A model generated the notes under the pieces. The model was not told where the DNA came from. It ran no database searches and worked only from the letters and a program-made list of their open reading frames with translations. From DASWTL01 sp966250385 (lineage in GTDB: Bacteria > Bacteroidota > Bacteroidia > Sphingobacteriales > Sphingobacteriaceae): 64,000 bases of DNA. The stretch is from the NCBI GenBank assembly GCA_966250385.1, contig CBINHC010000002.1:62001-126000 (forward strand). Direction: 5' to 3'. Each line of letters begins with the position of its first letter. The first letter of the stretch is position 1. Shown one piece after another: positions 1 to 9,246 of this stretch. The translations under genes were made by a program, and so were the position numbers.

Positions 1-210
1 GTCCACGACCCGAAATGCGCCCCCGCTCTGCATGGCTCCGTCAAAGAAGGTCCGGAAAACATCCTTTTTCCAGCGGTCCCGGTTCGGATGCTGCTCCCAG
101 ATCCGCGGGTCGGAAGCAACGGCGTAAAGTTCCTCGAAGTCCTTTTCCCCGAGCGGAAGCAGGATGACGCGTTCACTGGATAAGGTCGGTTGCAGGTTGA
201 TTGCTGTCAT
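1..210 (-). CDS. GNAT-family N-acetyltransferase, N-terminal part (cut by window edge)
   Basis: The first 70 codons of a minus-strand gene starting at ATG 210 and running off the left edge. The residues read MTAINLQPTLSSERVILLPL and continue with GEKDFEELYAVASDPRIWEQ, the usual opening of RimJ/RimL-type acetyltransferases, which move an acetyl group from acetyl-CoA to a protein N-terminus or a small amine. The acetyl-CoA binding loop lies outside the window, so the substrate cannot be judged. It diverges from the riboswitch-nrdBA unit, so the 211-393 stretch must serve promoters in both directions. Family call is good; specific function unknown. Confidence 0.75.
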   Translation of the reverse strand, partial: MTAINLQPTLSSERVILLPLGEKDFEELYAVASDPRIWEQHPNRDRWKKDVFRTFFDGAMQSGGAFRVVD

Positions 211-393
211 GATCGGGTTTCTGAATCCGCAATCTAGCCATTTCCGGTATTTTCTGTAAAAAAGGACCGGAAAAGGTGGTTTTTTCCTATGCGGGAGTAC
301 CTGATGTTAACAACCGGGCCGCTGTTCAAAAGTTATGTTGGCGATTTGACTCTCGCGCCCCTACTTTTATCCCCGTTCTTTGTCATAACTATC

Positions 394-535
394 GAGGTTC
401 ATCCGCCCCCGGCGGATGATTAAAAGGGAACCGTGTGAAATTCACGAGCTGACGTGCAACTGTAACCCATCAGGGGAAGCCAGATACCTGCCGAACATAG
501 TTTGTCAAAACTTTCACGACTAAGGTTTTGACAAA
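394..535 (+). ncRNA. Cobalamin (B12) riboswitch upstream of nrdBA
   Basis: The conserved core is readable: a P2-like hairpin ATCCGCC/GGCGGAT (about 401-419), the AAAAGGGAA segment (422-430), GTGTGAAATTCACG, the CAACTGTAACCC segment, and the B12 box GAAGCCAGATACCTGCC at 476-492. A perfect 11-bp hairpin follows (501-511 with 525-535, 13-nt loop). Its loop CACG (515-518) can pair with CGTG (453-456), as in the L5-L13 kissing loop that forms when ligand binds. There is no long T-run after the hairpin, so control may be at translation of nrdB, 70 nt downstream. Known role of the class: repress downstream genes when cobalamin is bound. The rest of 211-605 shows no gene. Confidence 0.9.
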
Positions 536-605
536 AGTCCTTCTCCCCCATTCTTCCCCGGGGCCGTTTGCCTTTTGTCGATTCCTGTCATAAAAAAACA
601 ACCAT

Positions 606-1574
606 ATGCAACAGGAAGAACTATTACTTCAGGAGAACAGGGATCGCTTCGTGATCCTGCCCATCAGACATCCCGCCATCTGGGAAATGTACAAAAAACA
701 TGAAGCCGGTTTCTGGACCGCCGAGGAGATCGACCTCTCAGGCGACCTGCGGGACTGGTCGCAGATGACAGATGGCGAAAGGCATTTCATTTCACATGTG
801 CTTGCATTCTTTGCGGCCAGCGACGGCATCGTCAATGAAAACCTTGCAGTGAATTTCATGAGCGAGGTCCAGGTTCCCGAGGCCCGGTGCTTCTACGGAT
901 TCCAGATCATGATGGAGAACATTCACTCGGAAACCTATGCGCTGCTGATCGACACCTACATCAAGGACCCGCAGGAAAAGGATCGCCTCTTTCATGCCAT
1001 TGACACGGTTCCGGCGGTCCGGAAGAAAGCCGAATGGGCGCTTCGGTGGATCGAACAGGGCACCTTCGCGGAACGGCTGGTGGCGTTTGCGGCTGTGGAG
1101 GGCATCTTTTTCAGCGGCAGCTTCTGCTCCATATTCTGGCTCAAGAAGCGCGGCCTGATGCCGGGCCTGACGTTCAGCAACGAGCTGATCAGCCGGGATG
1201 AGGGCCTGCACTGCGAGTTCGCCTGCCTGCTGTACAGCATGCTCTCCAGCAAACTTCCGCAGGACCGGGTTCATGCGATCATCGGCGATGCCGTGGACAT
1301 CGAGAAGGAGTTCATCACCGGGGCCCTGCCGGCCGACCTGATCGGGATGAATCCGCGGCTCATGAAAACGTATATCGAGTTTGTCGCTGACCGATGGCTC
1401 ACCGAGCTCGGCTATGCGAAGCTGTTCCATGCCAGCAATCCTTTCGACTTTATGGAGATGATCTCCCTGCAGGGGAAGACCAACTTTTTCGAGAAGCGCG
1501 TTGGCGACTACCAGAAGGCCGGCGTCCTGGCCGATAAGACCACTCAGACTTTCTCCCTGGATGAAGATTTTTAA
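606..1574 (+). CDS. nrdB: Class I ribonucleoside-diphosphate reductase, beta subunit (R2)
   Basis: R2 carries the di-metal centre and tyrosyl radical that NrdA uses to reduce ribonucleotides to deoxyribonucleotides. At 322 residues it is of normal short R2 length. Metal ligands fit the family pattern: D73, E104, H107 (ENIH), E165, E199 and H202 (RDEGLH). The radical tyrosine is Y111 in IHSETY, so a tyrosyl-radical enzyme (class Ia/Ib-like) is expected. The C-terminus TFSLDEDF is the usual acidic tail that docks on R1. It lies 25 nt before nrdA in one operon under the B12 riboswitch. The order B then A is the reverse of the enterobacterial operon. Confidence 0.96.
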   Translation: MQQEELLLQENRDRFVILPIRHPAIWEMYKKHEAGFWTAEEIDLSGDLRDWSQMTDGERHFISHVLAFFAASDGIVNENLAVNFMSEVQVPEARCFYGFQIMMENIHSETYALLIDTYIKDPQEKDRLFHAIDTVPAVRKKAEWALRWIEQGTFAERLVAFAAVEGIFFSGSFCSIFWLKKRGLMPGLTFSNELISRDEGLHCEFACLLYSMLSSKLPQDRVHAIIGDAVDIEKEFITGALPADLIGMNPRLMKTYIEFVADRWLTELGYAKLFHASNPFDFMEMISLQGKTNFFEKRVGDYQKAGVLADKTTQTFSLDEDF

Positions 1575-1599
1575 AGCTGATCACTAAAAAACAAAAAAC

Positions 1600-3993
1600 A
1601 TGTTCGTACTCAAAAGAAACGGCCGCAAAGAAAGCGTCAAATTTGACAAGGTCACTGCCCGGATCCAGAAACTCTCCTATGGACTAAGTCCGTTGGTGGA
1701 CGTCATCGACGTTGCCAAAAAGGTGATCGAAGGCATCCATGATGGCGTGACCACCACCGCACTCGATAACCTGGCAGCCGAGACTGCCGCATCGCTGACC
1801 ATCCGCCATCCTGATTATGCGCTGCTGGCCAGCCGGATCGCCATCAGCAACCTGCATAAGAACACGGCCAAATCGTTCAGCGAAACCATGCGGATCCTGC
1901 ATGGCTACACCGATCAGGCCAACGGCCGGAGGATGCCGCTCCTGGCCGACGATGTCATGCAGATCATCAACGACCATGCGGAACTGCTCGACAGTTCGAT
2001 CATCTATGATCGCGATTTTGGTTTGGATTACTTTGGATTCAAGACCCTCGAGAAGTCCTATCTTCTGCGGGTAGACGGCCGGATCGCCGAGCGTCCGCAG
2101 CATATGTATATGCGGGTCGCCATCGGTATTCACAAGGAAGACATCGAAAGCGCCATTCATACCTACAACCTGATGAGCGAACGGTGGTTCACGCATGCCA
2201 CCCCGACGCTGTTCAATGCCGGCACCCCGAAACCGCAGATGTCGTCATGCTTCCTGCTGACCATGAAGGACGACAGCATCGACGGCATCTACGACACCCT
2301 GAAGCAGACGGCGAAAATTTCACAGAGTGCCGGCGGCATAGGGCTGGCCATCCACAATGTCCGGGCTACCGGTACGTATATCGGCGGAACGAACGGCACC
2401 AGCAACGGCCTGGTCCCCATGCTACGGGTCTTTAACGACACCGCCCGTTACGTGGATCAGGGCGGCGGCAAGCGCAAGGGTGCCTTCGCGATCTACCTGG
2501 AGCCCTGGCATGCCGACATTTTTGAGTTCCTCGACCTCCGCAAGAATCACGGCAAGGAAGAAATGCGTGCCCGCGATCTGTTCTATGCGCTGTGGGTACC
2601 CGACCTGTTCATGAAACGGGTGGAAGAGAACGGGGACTGGAGTCTGTTTTGCCCGCATGAGGCCCCCGGCCTGCATGAATGCTTTGGCGATGCGTTCGTA
2701 CAGCTGTATGAGCGGTATGAGCGTGAAGGCCGCGCACGGCGAACCGTCAGGGCGCAGGAACTTTGGTTTGCGGTCATCGAAGCGCAGGTAGAGACCGGCA
2801 CGCCATACCTGCTGTACAAGGATGCCGCCAACGCCAAGAGCAACCAGCAGAACCTGGGCACGATCAATAGCAGCAACCTTTGCACCGAGATCATGGAGTA
2901 TACCAGTCCTGACGAGGTGGCGGTCTGCAACCTGGCCTCGCTGGCCCTGCCGCAGTTCGTTACACCCGCCGGCTTTGACTTCGCGAAGCTGTATGAGATC
3001 ACCCTGCAGGTGACCCGGAACCTCAACAAGATCATCGATCATAACTATTACCCGGTTGAGGAAGCCCGGAGGTCGAATCTGCGGCACCGGCCGATCGGGA
3101 TCGGCGTCCAGGGCCTGGCCGACGTGTTCATCCTGATGCGGCTGCCTTTTGAGAGCGAATCGGCCCGAACACTCAACCGGGATATCTTTGAGACCATTTA
3201 CTTCGCTGCGATGACGGCCAGCAAGGATCTGGCAAAAGAACAGGGCCCTTACGAGACCTATCCCGGATCACCCATATCACGGGGACTGTTCCAGTTCGAC
3301 CTCTGGGGAGTAAAACCTTCGGACCGCCACGATTGGGAAAGCCTGAGACAGGAGGTCATCCGTCACGGAGTACGCAATTCCCTGCTGATCGCTCCGATGC
3401 CGACCGCATCGACCTCGCAGGTCCTGGGAAACAACGAGTGTTTCGAACCCTATACTTCGAATATCTATTCGCGCCGGGTGCTTAGCGGTGAGTTCATCAT
3501 CGTGAACAAGCACCTCCTGAAGGACCTGATCGCCCTGGGCCTCTGGAACAACACGCTGAAGAATAAGATCATTGCCGCAAACGGATCCGTCCAGCAGCTG
3601 GAAGAGATCCCGGCCGACATCCGGGAACTGTATAAGACGGTATGGGAGATCCGGCAGCGTACATTGATCGACATGGCTGCTGACCGGGGTGCTTTCATCT
3701 GCCAGTCGCAGTCGCTCAACCTTTTCGTAAGCCACCCTACTGCTGCGAAACTGACGTCCATGCACTTCCATGCGTGGAAAAAAGGGCTTAAGACCGGGAT
3801 GTATTATCTGCGCACACAGGCTGCCTCCCAGGCGGTTCAGTTCACGGTCGAAAAGCAGTCTGCTGAAACGCCGGTACCCCTCATGCCCCGTGAATTCACC
3901 GGCCCGGCCGGCACACTGGACGATGTCGGGCAGACGCCCACAGAAAACCTGTCCTGCAGTATGGAAGAGGGCTGCCTGACCTGTAGTGCCTGA
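1600..3993 (+). CDS. nrdA: Class I ribonucleoside-diphosphate reductase, alpha subunit (R1)
   Basis: The catalytic subunit of ribonucleotide reductase; 797 residues. Residues 1 to about 95 form an ATP-cone, the overall activity switch for ATP/dATP. The active site is complete: C217 (SSCFLL) and C443 (VCNLAS) form the reducible pair, with N426, C428 and E430 in NLCTE as the radical and acid-base residues. A Tyr-Tyr pair near the C-terminus (GMYYLRTQ) belongs to the radical transfer path from NrdB. The tail ends CLTCSA, with C792 and C795 as the shuttle thiols reloaded by thioredoxin or glutaredoxin. It is co-transcribed with nrdB and should be silenced together with it by cobalamin. Confidence 0.96.
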   Translation: MFVLKRNGRKESVKFDKVTARIQKLSYGLSPLVDVIDVAKKVIEGIHDGVTTTALDNLAAETAASLTIRHPDYALLASRIAISNLHKNTAKSFSETMRILHGYTDQANGRRMPLLADDVMQIINDHAELLDSSIIYDRDFGLDYFGFKTLEKSYLLRVDGRIAERPQHMYMRVAIGIHKEDIESAIHTYNLMSERWFTHATPTLFNAGTPKPQMSSCFLLTMKDDSIDGIYDTLKQTAKISQSAGGIGLAIHNVRATGTYIGGTNGTSNGLVPMLRVFNDTARYVDQGGGKRKGAFAIYLEPWHADIFEFLDLRKNHGKEEMRARDLFYALWVPDLFMKRVEENGDWSLFCPHEAPGLHECFGDAFVQLYERYEREGRARRTVRAQELWFAVIEAQVETGTPYLLYKDAANAKSNQQNLGTINSSNLCTEIMEYTSPDEVAVCNLASLALPQFVTPAGFDFAKLYEITLQVTRNLNKIIDHNYYPVEEARRSNLRHRPIGIGVQGLADVFILMRLPFESESARTLNRDIFETIYFAAMTASKDLAKEQGPYETYPGSPISRGLFQFDLWGVKPSDRHDWESLRQEVIRHGVRNSLLIAPMPTASTSQVLGNNECFEPYTSNIYSRRVLSGEFIIVNKHLLKDLIALGLWNNTLKNKIIAANGSVQQLEEIPADIRELYKTVWEIRQRTLIDMAADRGAFICQSQSLNLFVSHPTAAKLTSMHFHAWKKGLKTGMYYLRTQAASQAVQFTVEKQSAETPVPLMPREFTGPAGTLDDVGQTPTENLSCSMEEGCLTCSA

Positions 3994-4018
3994 CCGGTCA
4001 TACCCGGCAAACCAGCCC

Positions 4019-4050
4019 GGGCGGAGTACTGTACGCACAGAGCTCCGCCC
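4019..4050. other. Inverted repeat after nrdA
   Basis: Perfect 8-bp stem GGGCGGAG (4019-4026) with CTCCGCCC (4043-4050), 16-nt loop, 26 bp after the nrdA stop. It has no T-run, so it is at best a weak terminator or an mRNA 3'-end stabiliser. The remaining 3994-4220 gap shows nothing else recognised. Confidence 0.4.
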
Positions 4051-4220
4051 TGCGGCAGGGAAAGAAGCCGGGCATCAGCCCAGCTTGAACGGAAACCTGC
4101 TTCCCCGAAATCTGTGACTTGCCTGCAAATGTGGCACAATAATTTCTGGGTAAATGAGAGCTTCCGCATCCGACCAATGTCCCGCCGGAAGCATTTTGCT
4201 AAGACTCTTCACTCATCTGA

Positions 4221-5576
4221 ATGGCGATTAACAGTACTACTGCAGCGACGAAGGAATTAGACGAGAGCCAGGAATACGTGCTGGCTGAATGCCCCGAGAA
4301 GACGGTGGGCCAGAACACGATCTGGGCAAGGCAGCTCCAGGCCTTCCCGGCACTGGCAAATCCCAACTACCGGATCTATTTCCTGGGACAGCTGGTTTCT
4401 GTAGTGGGTACCTGGCTGCAGATCGTGGCGGAAGGCTGGCTGGTCCTGCACCTGACCAACTCGCCCTTCCTGATCGGGCTGGTCGCCGCATGCGCAACGG
4501 TCCCTTCGCTGCTGCTGTCGCTTTTCGGCGGAGTGCTCGTTGACCGGTTCCCCAAAAAGACCATCCTGTTCTTTACGCAGTCGACCGCCATGGTGCTTGC
4601 CCTGATCTTCGGAACATTAACGCTTCTGCAGCTGGCTACCGTCCCCGTCATCTGTCTCCTGGCGTTTATGTTGGGTACGGTCAATGCGGTAGACGCGCCA
4701 GCCCGCCAGGCTTTTATTTCCGAGCTGGGCAACAGGGACCAGCTTCCCTCCGCGATCGCACTGAACTCCGGGATTTTTAATGCGGGCCGCGTAATCGGTC
4801 CGGGACTGGCGGGCATGCTGATCGCCTTTGTCGGCACCGGCGGCGCATTCATCGCCAACGGCATCAGCTACCTGGCCGTCATCATCGCGCTCACCTTCCT
4901 GAAGATCCCGAAAATGCCCCCGCGGCCGCGCGTCAATGCCATCCGGGCCATAAAAGACGGCGTCCGGTTTTCTTTTGCGCATCCGCTGATCCGCACCCTT
5001 TTGATCTTTACGGCAATCACTTCGATCTTCGGCTGGTCCTACACGACCATGATGCCGGTGATAGCGAGCCATACGTTCCAGGTCGACGCCAAAGGGCTGG
5101 GATACCTGTATTCGGCCACCGGCATAGGAGCGCTATTGGCAACCTACCTGGTAGGAGCCTACGCAAAGCGGCTTCCGCCGGTGTTCTTCATTATCGGCGG
5201 CAACAGCCTGTTCTGCCTGAGTCTCCTGGTCTTTGCCTATACCACCCACTTCCAGAGTGCGCTGGCCCTGCTGTTCCTCATCGGCCTGGGCCTGCTTTGC
5301 CAGTCAGCCATGATGAATACCGTGATCCAGGGCAGCGTACGCAATGAATACCGGGGCCGGGTGATGAGCCTCTACATCCTGATGTTCATGGGTCTGGCCC
5401 CGGTCGGGAACTTCGAGATCGGCTGGCTGACCGAACACCTGGGCATCTCCTGGGCGATCACGATCAATGCGACCATCGTGCTCCTGTTCGGGATGACCCT
5501 TTTGATGTCCTATAAAAAGATCCGGGCAGCCTATGCGGATTACAAGGAACTGCATCAGGAAGAAATCGTCGTGTAG
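4221..5576 (+). CDS. MFS transporter, EntS / transmembrane secretion effector type
   Basis: A 451-residue inner-membrane carrier. After a soluble N-terminus of about 45 residues come alternating hydrophobic stretches consistent with about 12 membrane helices. The opening YRIYFLGQLVSVVGTWLQ and the loop GGVLVDRFPKK between helices 2 and 3 are typical of the MFS_3 group, to which the enterobactin exporter EntS belongs. Those proteins use the proton gradient to export siderophores or drugs; the substrate here cannot be told from sequence. It stands 227 bp after nrdA and 58 bp before the SNF2 helicase gene, with no siderophore genes nearby. Confidence 0.85.
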   Translation: MAINSTTAATKELDESQEYVLAECPEKTVGQNTIWARQLQAFPALANPNYRIYFLGQLVSVVGTWLQIVAEGWLVLHLTNSPFLIGLVAACATVPSLLLSLFGGVLVDRFPKKTILFFTQSTAMVLALIFGTLTLLQLATVPVICLLAFMLGTVNAVDAPARQAFISELGNRDQLPSAIALNSGIFNAGRVIGPGLAGMLIAFVGTGGAFIANGISYLAVIIALTFLKIPKMPPRPRVNAIRAIKDGVRFSFAHPLIRTLLIFTAITSIFGWSYTTMMPVIASHTFQVDAKGLGYLYSATGIGALLATYLVGAYAKRLPPVFFIIGGNSLFCLSLLVFAYTTHFQSALALLFLIGLGLLCQSAMMNTVIQGSVRNEYRGRVMSLYILMFMGLAPVGNFEIGWLTEHLGISWAITINATIVLLFGMTLLMSYKKIRAAYADYKELHQEEIVV

Positions 5577-5634
5577 TACAGCAAACTTTCAATTATTTAC
5601 CGGAAAAGTCCGGCATTCAAGGCATCTTTGATCA

Positions 5635-8600
5635 ATGCTGCCCACGTCCATCAATAACCCCTTCGACCAGTACACCTATTCGGTGTCCGCTGAAGGAGCG
5701 GACGTGCTGACTGACCTGTTCATCTATCATCATGCTGCCGGGCCTTTTACGCCCGCGGCATATGACTTCCTGAAACTGGAGCCGCAAAGCATCGGCATCG
5801 GTTCGGTGCTGTTCTCAGAAGCGGATGAGGGCAATGAACACACGCTGACCTGGATCATCCGCCAGGCGGATACCTGGCTGTTTTCCTGTTCATGCCAATC
5901 GGTGAACAGCAGGCTCTGCGCCCACCAGGCGCGGGCTCTTTATAACCTGATCCACCGCGATCCGCTCCGGATCTTCTTTGACGACCACCTGCGAACCGCA
6001 GAGATCCGGAAAATAGCCCGGCCATACGGATTACAGGATGAACCAAACCCGGAGCAGTACTTTACGATAGACTACGAAGACAGCAGCGTCCGGATCAGCC
6101 CGAATTCGGCCAGCATTCTCCCGGTTACCGCGGAACAGACCATCCGGCTGCACAGTGAACTGCTCGCGGGGAACCGGAACAGCCTGCCGGAGACCGGCAG
6201 AGAGCAATTCGTTGTTTTTTCGCAGCATAAATATTATAAACACCTGGTTGCCGGTCTGTACGAGGCCGGTATGACGCAGGCCGGTAAACCCAAAAATCCC
6301 CTGGTCCGGACCGGGGCAGCGGAAAGAGTCCTTCACGGTGCGGGTGCGGAGGAGACGAAGTTCTTTTTCGGTATCCACCAGCTCGAGAACACCAAGCCGG
6401 GCGAACTGAGCACGGCCGTCCTGGAAGGGTTGCAGGCGGTCCTGAAAAACCCGCCGGGTCTGAAGTTCTTTATGCACCAGCCGGAAGTCTCTGAAAACAT
6501 CGTTGCCGGTTCCATTATACCGTTTCCGACGGGACCGGTCATCCGCGATTTCGAAATTTCAGTGCGGCAGAATGACCCGTTTTATGAGGTCGGTCTTTTT
6601 CTGGATCCGGGGCACCTGCACATTCCGGCCGAGTCGGCGGACATCCGCCTGGACTACTTTCTGGAGACCGGCGGGAGATTTCACCTGGCCGGCAGTCTGC
6701 GTCTGCTGAAGACCCTGAACTTCTTCAAACAGCGGGGCGACCGGCTCCTCATCCATAAGAGTAAGTTTCCGGAGTTCCGCGAAGGTGTGCTGGTCCCACT
6801 GGAGCAGGATACGGAGATCCGGTACGAATACCTGCCGCCCGCTACCCCGGAGCAGCTCGCTGCCCATCAGCTGGACGGTCCGCCGCAGCGCTTCATCTAC
6901 CTGAAGGATTCCGATCCCTATGTGGAACTGGACCCGGTCATGAAATACGGGGAGTCTGAAATCTCCATCCTCGGTAAAAAACAGATCTATCCCCGGGAAG
7001 TGCCGAGAACCTTCCGCATGCACCGGGACCGGGAGGCGGAAGGCCGGTTTATCGAACTGATCGTCAAACAGCATCCCTGGTTCATGGAACAGGCGGAGGA
7101 TGCGCTCCCCGCCTTTTACCTGCACAAGAAGCATTTCCTGAATGAAGAATGGTTTTTAAAGACCTTTGAAGAATGGCAGCGCCACGGTATTCGCGTCATG
7201 GGGTTCAACAAGCTGAAAGCGAACCGGCTGAACCCGAATGCCGCCAAGGTGACCGTCCGTGTCCTGAGCGGCATCGACTGGTTCAACGCGGAGATCGCCG
7301 TTGGTTTCGGCCGGAAAAAAGCTGCGCTCAAACAGGTTAAGAAGGCGGTCCGCAATAAGAGCAGGTACGTGGCCCTGGACGACGGAACATTGGGCATCCT
7401 GCCGGAAGAATGGATGCGCAGGTTCGCTGAATATTTCAGTCATGGCGATATCGAGGACGACCTGCTGAAGATCCCGAAAAGTAATTTCTCCGCCATCTCG
7501 GAACTCTTCGAAGCGGAGATGATCGACGGAAAGGTCAAAGAGGAACTCCGGTATTTCCAGGACCAGCTCTCCCGTTTTGAGTCGATCCGGGAGGTGCCGG
7601 TGCCTGCTTCACTGAAGACGACCCTCCGCGGTTATCAGAAACAGGGTCTCAACTGGCTGAACTTTCTGGACGACTTCAGTTTCGGAGGCTGCCTGGCCGA
7701 TGATATGGGACTTGGAAAAACGATCCAGATCCTGGCATTCATCCTGTCCCTCCGCGAAAAATACCGATCCGGCACGAATACCAGCCTGCTGGTGCTTCCG
7801 GCATCGCTGATCTTCAACTGGCAGTCGGAGATCGAAAAATATGCGCCCGACCTGAAGGTCCATACGCTGTACGGCGCCAACCGTTCCAGGGACCCGGAGT
7901 CATTTGCGGAACATGAACTGATCATTACCTCGTATGGCACGCTCGTTTCGGATATCCGCTTTCTGAAGAAGTTTACGTTCAGCTACGTATTCCTGGACGA
8001 GTCCCAGAACATCAAGAACCCCGATTCCCAGCGCTATAAGGCGGCCTGCCTGCTCACTTCCCGTAACCGGATCGTGATCACCGGGACGCCGGTTGAGAAC
8101 AACAGCTTTGACCTGTACGGCCAGCTCAGCTTTGCCTGTCCCGGGCTCCTTGGCAGCAAGCAATACTTCAGGGACATCTTTCTCAACCCCATCGATCAGT
8201 TCGAAGACCGGAGAAGGACGCTGGAACTTCAGCGCAAGATCAGGCCGTTCATTCTCCGACGGACCAAGGCCCAGGTGGTCAAAGAGCTCCCGGAAAAGAC
8301 CGAGATGGTCCTTTACTGCGAAATGGGACCGCAGCAGCAGGCCATTTACGACGCCTTCGAAAAAGAATTCCGCGAGTTCATCTGCAGCAAAACGAACGAA
8401 GAGCTGCCGGCCAGTTCCGTTCACGTACTGCGAGGGCTGACCCGTCTGCGACAGATCTGCAATTCCCCCCTGTTGCTGAACGACGATGAGATCCCCGAAC
8501 GGGCTTCGGCCAAGATAGATGCCCTCATGGAGCAGGTGCTCAGCAAGACCGCCGGGCATAAGATCCTCATCTTCTCCCAGTTCGTGTCCATGCTCGACCT

Positions 8601-9021
8601 GGTCGGCAAAGAACTGTCCGAACGGGATATCCCGTTCTCCTACCTGACCGGCGCCACCCGGAACCGGGGCGAGGTTGTCCGGCAATTCCAGGAGGACCCC
8701 GAAAAAAGGGTCTTCCTGATCAGCCTGAAGGCCGGCGGCACCGGGCTCAACCTGACCCAGGCGGACTATGTTTACCTGGTGGACCCCTGGTGGAATCCAG
8801 CCGTGGAGAACCAGGCCATCGACCGCGTTTACCGGATCGGGCAGCACAGGAATGTCGTAGCAGTACGCCTGATCTGTTCAGGAACCATTGAAGAAAAGAT
8901 CATGCAGATGCAGGCAGGAAAACGGGAACTGTTCCAGGACCTGATCAGCCCGGAGCCGGGTACCGGCAAGTCATTCAACAGGGACGAATTACTGAAACTG
9001 CTGAACACACCGCTCGCCTGA
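5635..9021 (+). CDS. SWIM zinc-finger / SNF2-family DEAD-like helicase
   Basis: 1128 residues. A SWIM zinc finger (CxC-x7-CxH: C85, C87, C95, H97) lies near the N-terminus, followed by a long linker region and a C-terminal SNF2 ATPase from about residue 600. Helicase motifs: Walker A with K695 (DDMGLGKT), DESQ at 788-791, ITGTP (motif III), SQF in the second RecA lobe, GGTGLNL (motif V) and QAIDRVYRIGQ (motif VI, arginines 1064 and 1067). Bacterial members are ATP-driven DNA translocases, possibly acting on protein-DNA complexes; the precise role is not established. All motifs are intact. No methyltransferase or nuclease neighbours suggest a defence context. Confidence 0.9.
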   Translation: MLPTSINNPFDQYTYSVSAEGADVLTDLFIYHHAAGPFTPAAYDFLKLEPQSIGIGSVLFSEADEGNEHTLTWIIRQADTWLFSCSCQSVNSRLCAHQARALYNLIHRDPLRIFFDDHLRTAEIRKIARPYGLQDEPNPEQYFTIDYEDSSVRISPNSASILPVTAEQTIRLHSELLAGNRNSLPETGREQFVVFSQHKYYKHLVAGLYEAGMTQAGKPKNPLVRTGAAERVLHGAGAEETKFFFGIHQLENTKPGELSTAVLEGLQAVLKNPPGLKFFMHQPEVSENIVAGSIIPFPTGPVIRDFEISVRQNDPFYEVGLFLDPGHLHIPAESADIRLDYFLETGGRFHLAGSLRLLKTLNFFKQRGDRLLIHKSKFPEFREGVLVPLEQDTEIRYEYLPPATPEQLAAHQLDGPPQRFIYLKDSDPYVELDPVMKYGESEISILGKKQIYPREVPRTFRMHRDREAEGRFIELIVKQHPWFMEQAEDALPAFYLHKKHFLNEEWFLKTFEEWQRHGIRVMGFNKLKANRLNPNAAKVTVRVLSGIDWFNAEIAVGFGRKKAALKQVKKAVRNKSRYVALDDGTLGILPEEWMRRFAEYFSHGDIEDDLLKIPKSNFSAISELFEAEMIDGKVKEELRYFQDQLSRFESIREVPVPASLKTTLRGYQKQGLNWLNFLDDFSFGGCLADDMGLGKTIQILAFILSLREKYRSGTNTSLLVLPASLIFNWQSEIEKYAPDLKVHTLYGANRSRDPESFAEHELIITSYGTLVSDIRFLKKFTFSYVFLDESQNIKNPDSQRYKAACLLTSRNRIVITGTPVENNSFDLYGQLSFACPGLLGSKQYFRDIFLNPIDQFEDRRRTLELQRKIRPFILRRTKAQVVKELPEKTEMVLYCEMGPQQQAIYDAFEKEFREFICSKTNEELPASSVHVLRGLTRLRQICNSPLLLNDDEIPERASAKIDALMEQVLSKTAGHKILIFSQFVSMLDLVGKELSERDIPFSYLTGATRNRGEVVRQFQEDPEKRVFLISLKAGGTGLNLTQADYVYLVDPWWNPAVENQAIDRVYRIGQHRNVVAVRLICSGTIEEKIMQMQAGKRELFQDLISPEPGTGKSFNRDELLKLLNTPLA

Positions 9022-9246
9022 GACCCGGCCCTTATCAGCCCACCGAATCCTTTCCAATCCCTTCCACTTCTCCCGGAGGGCGGCTGACACGCTGCCTGCA
9101 AACATTTTGCGCGCTGACCTGTAATAAATGGATTGAGTGTTATTGAAAGGGATCCATTTTGTCACCGGCATCAAACATCTTAAGACACATTGCGTATTGA
9201 TAATCGTCACCCTTTAAGAAAACAATTCAGGGACTAAAAGGCCAAC

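Noticed and set aside
4019..4050. Intrinsic terminator for nrdBA
   Set aside because: The 8-bp stem is good but the loop is long and there is no T-run, so it is listed only as an inverted repeat.
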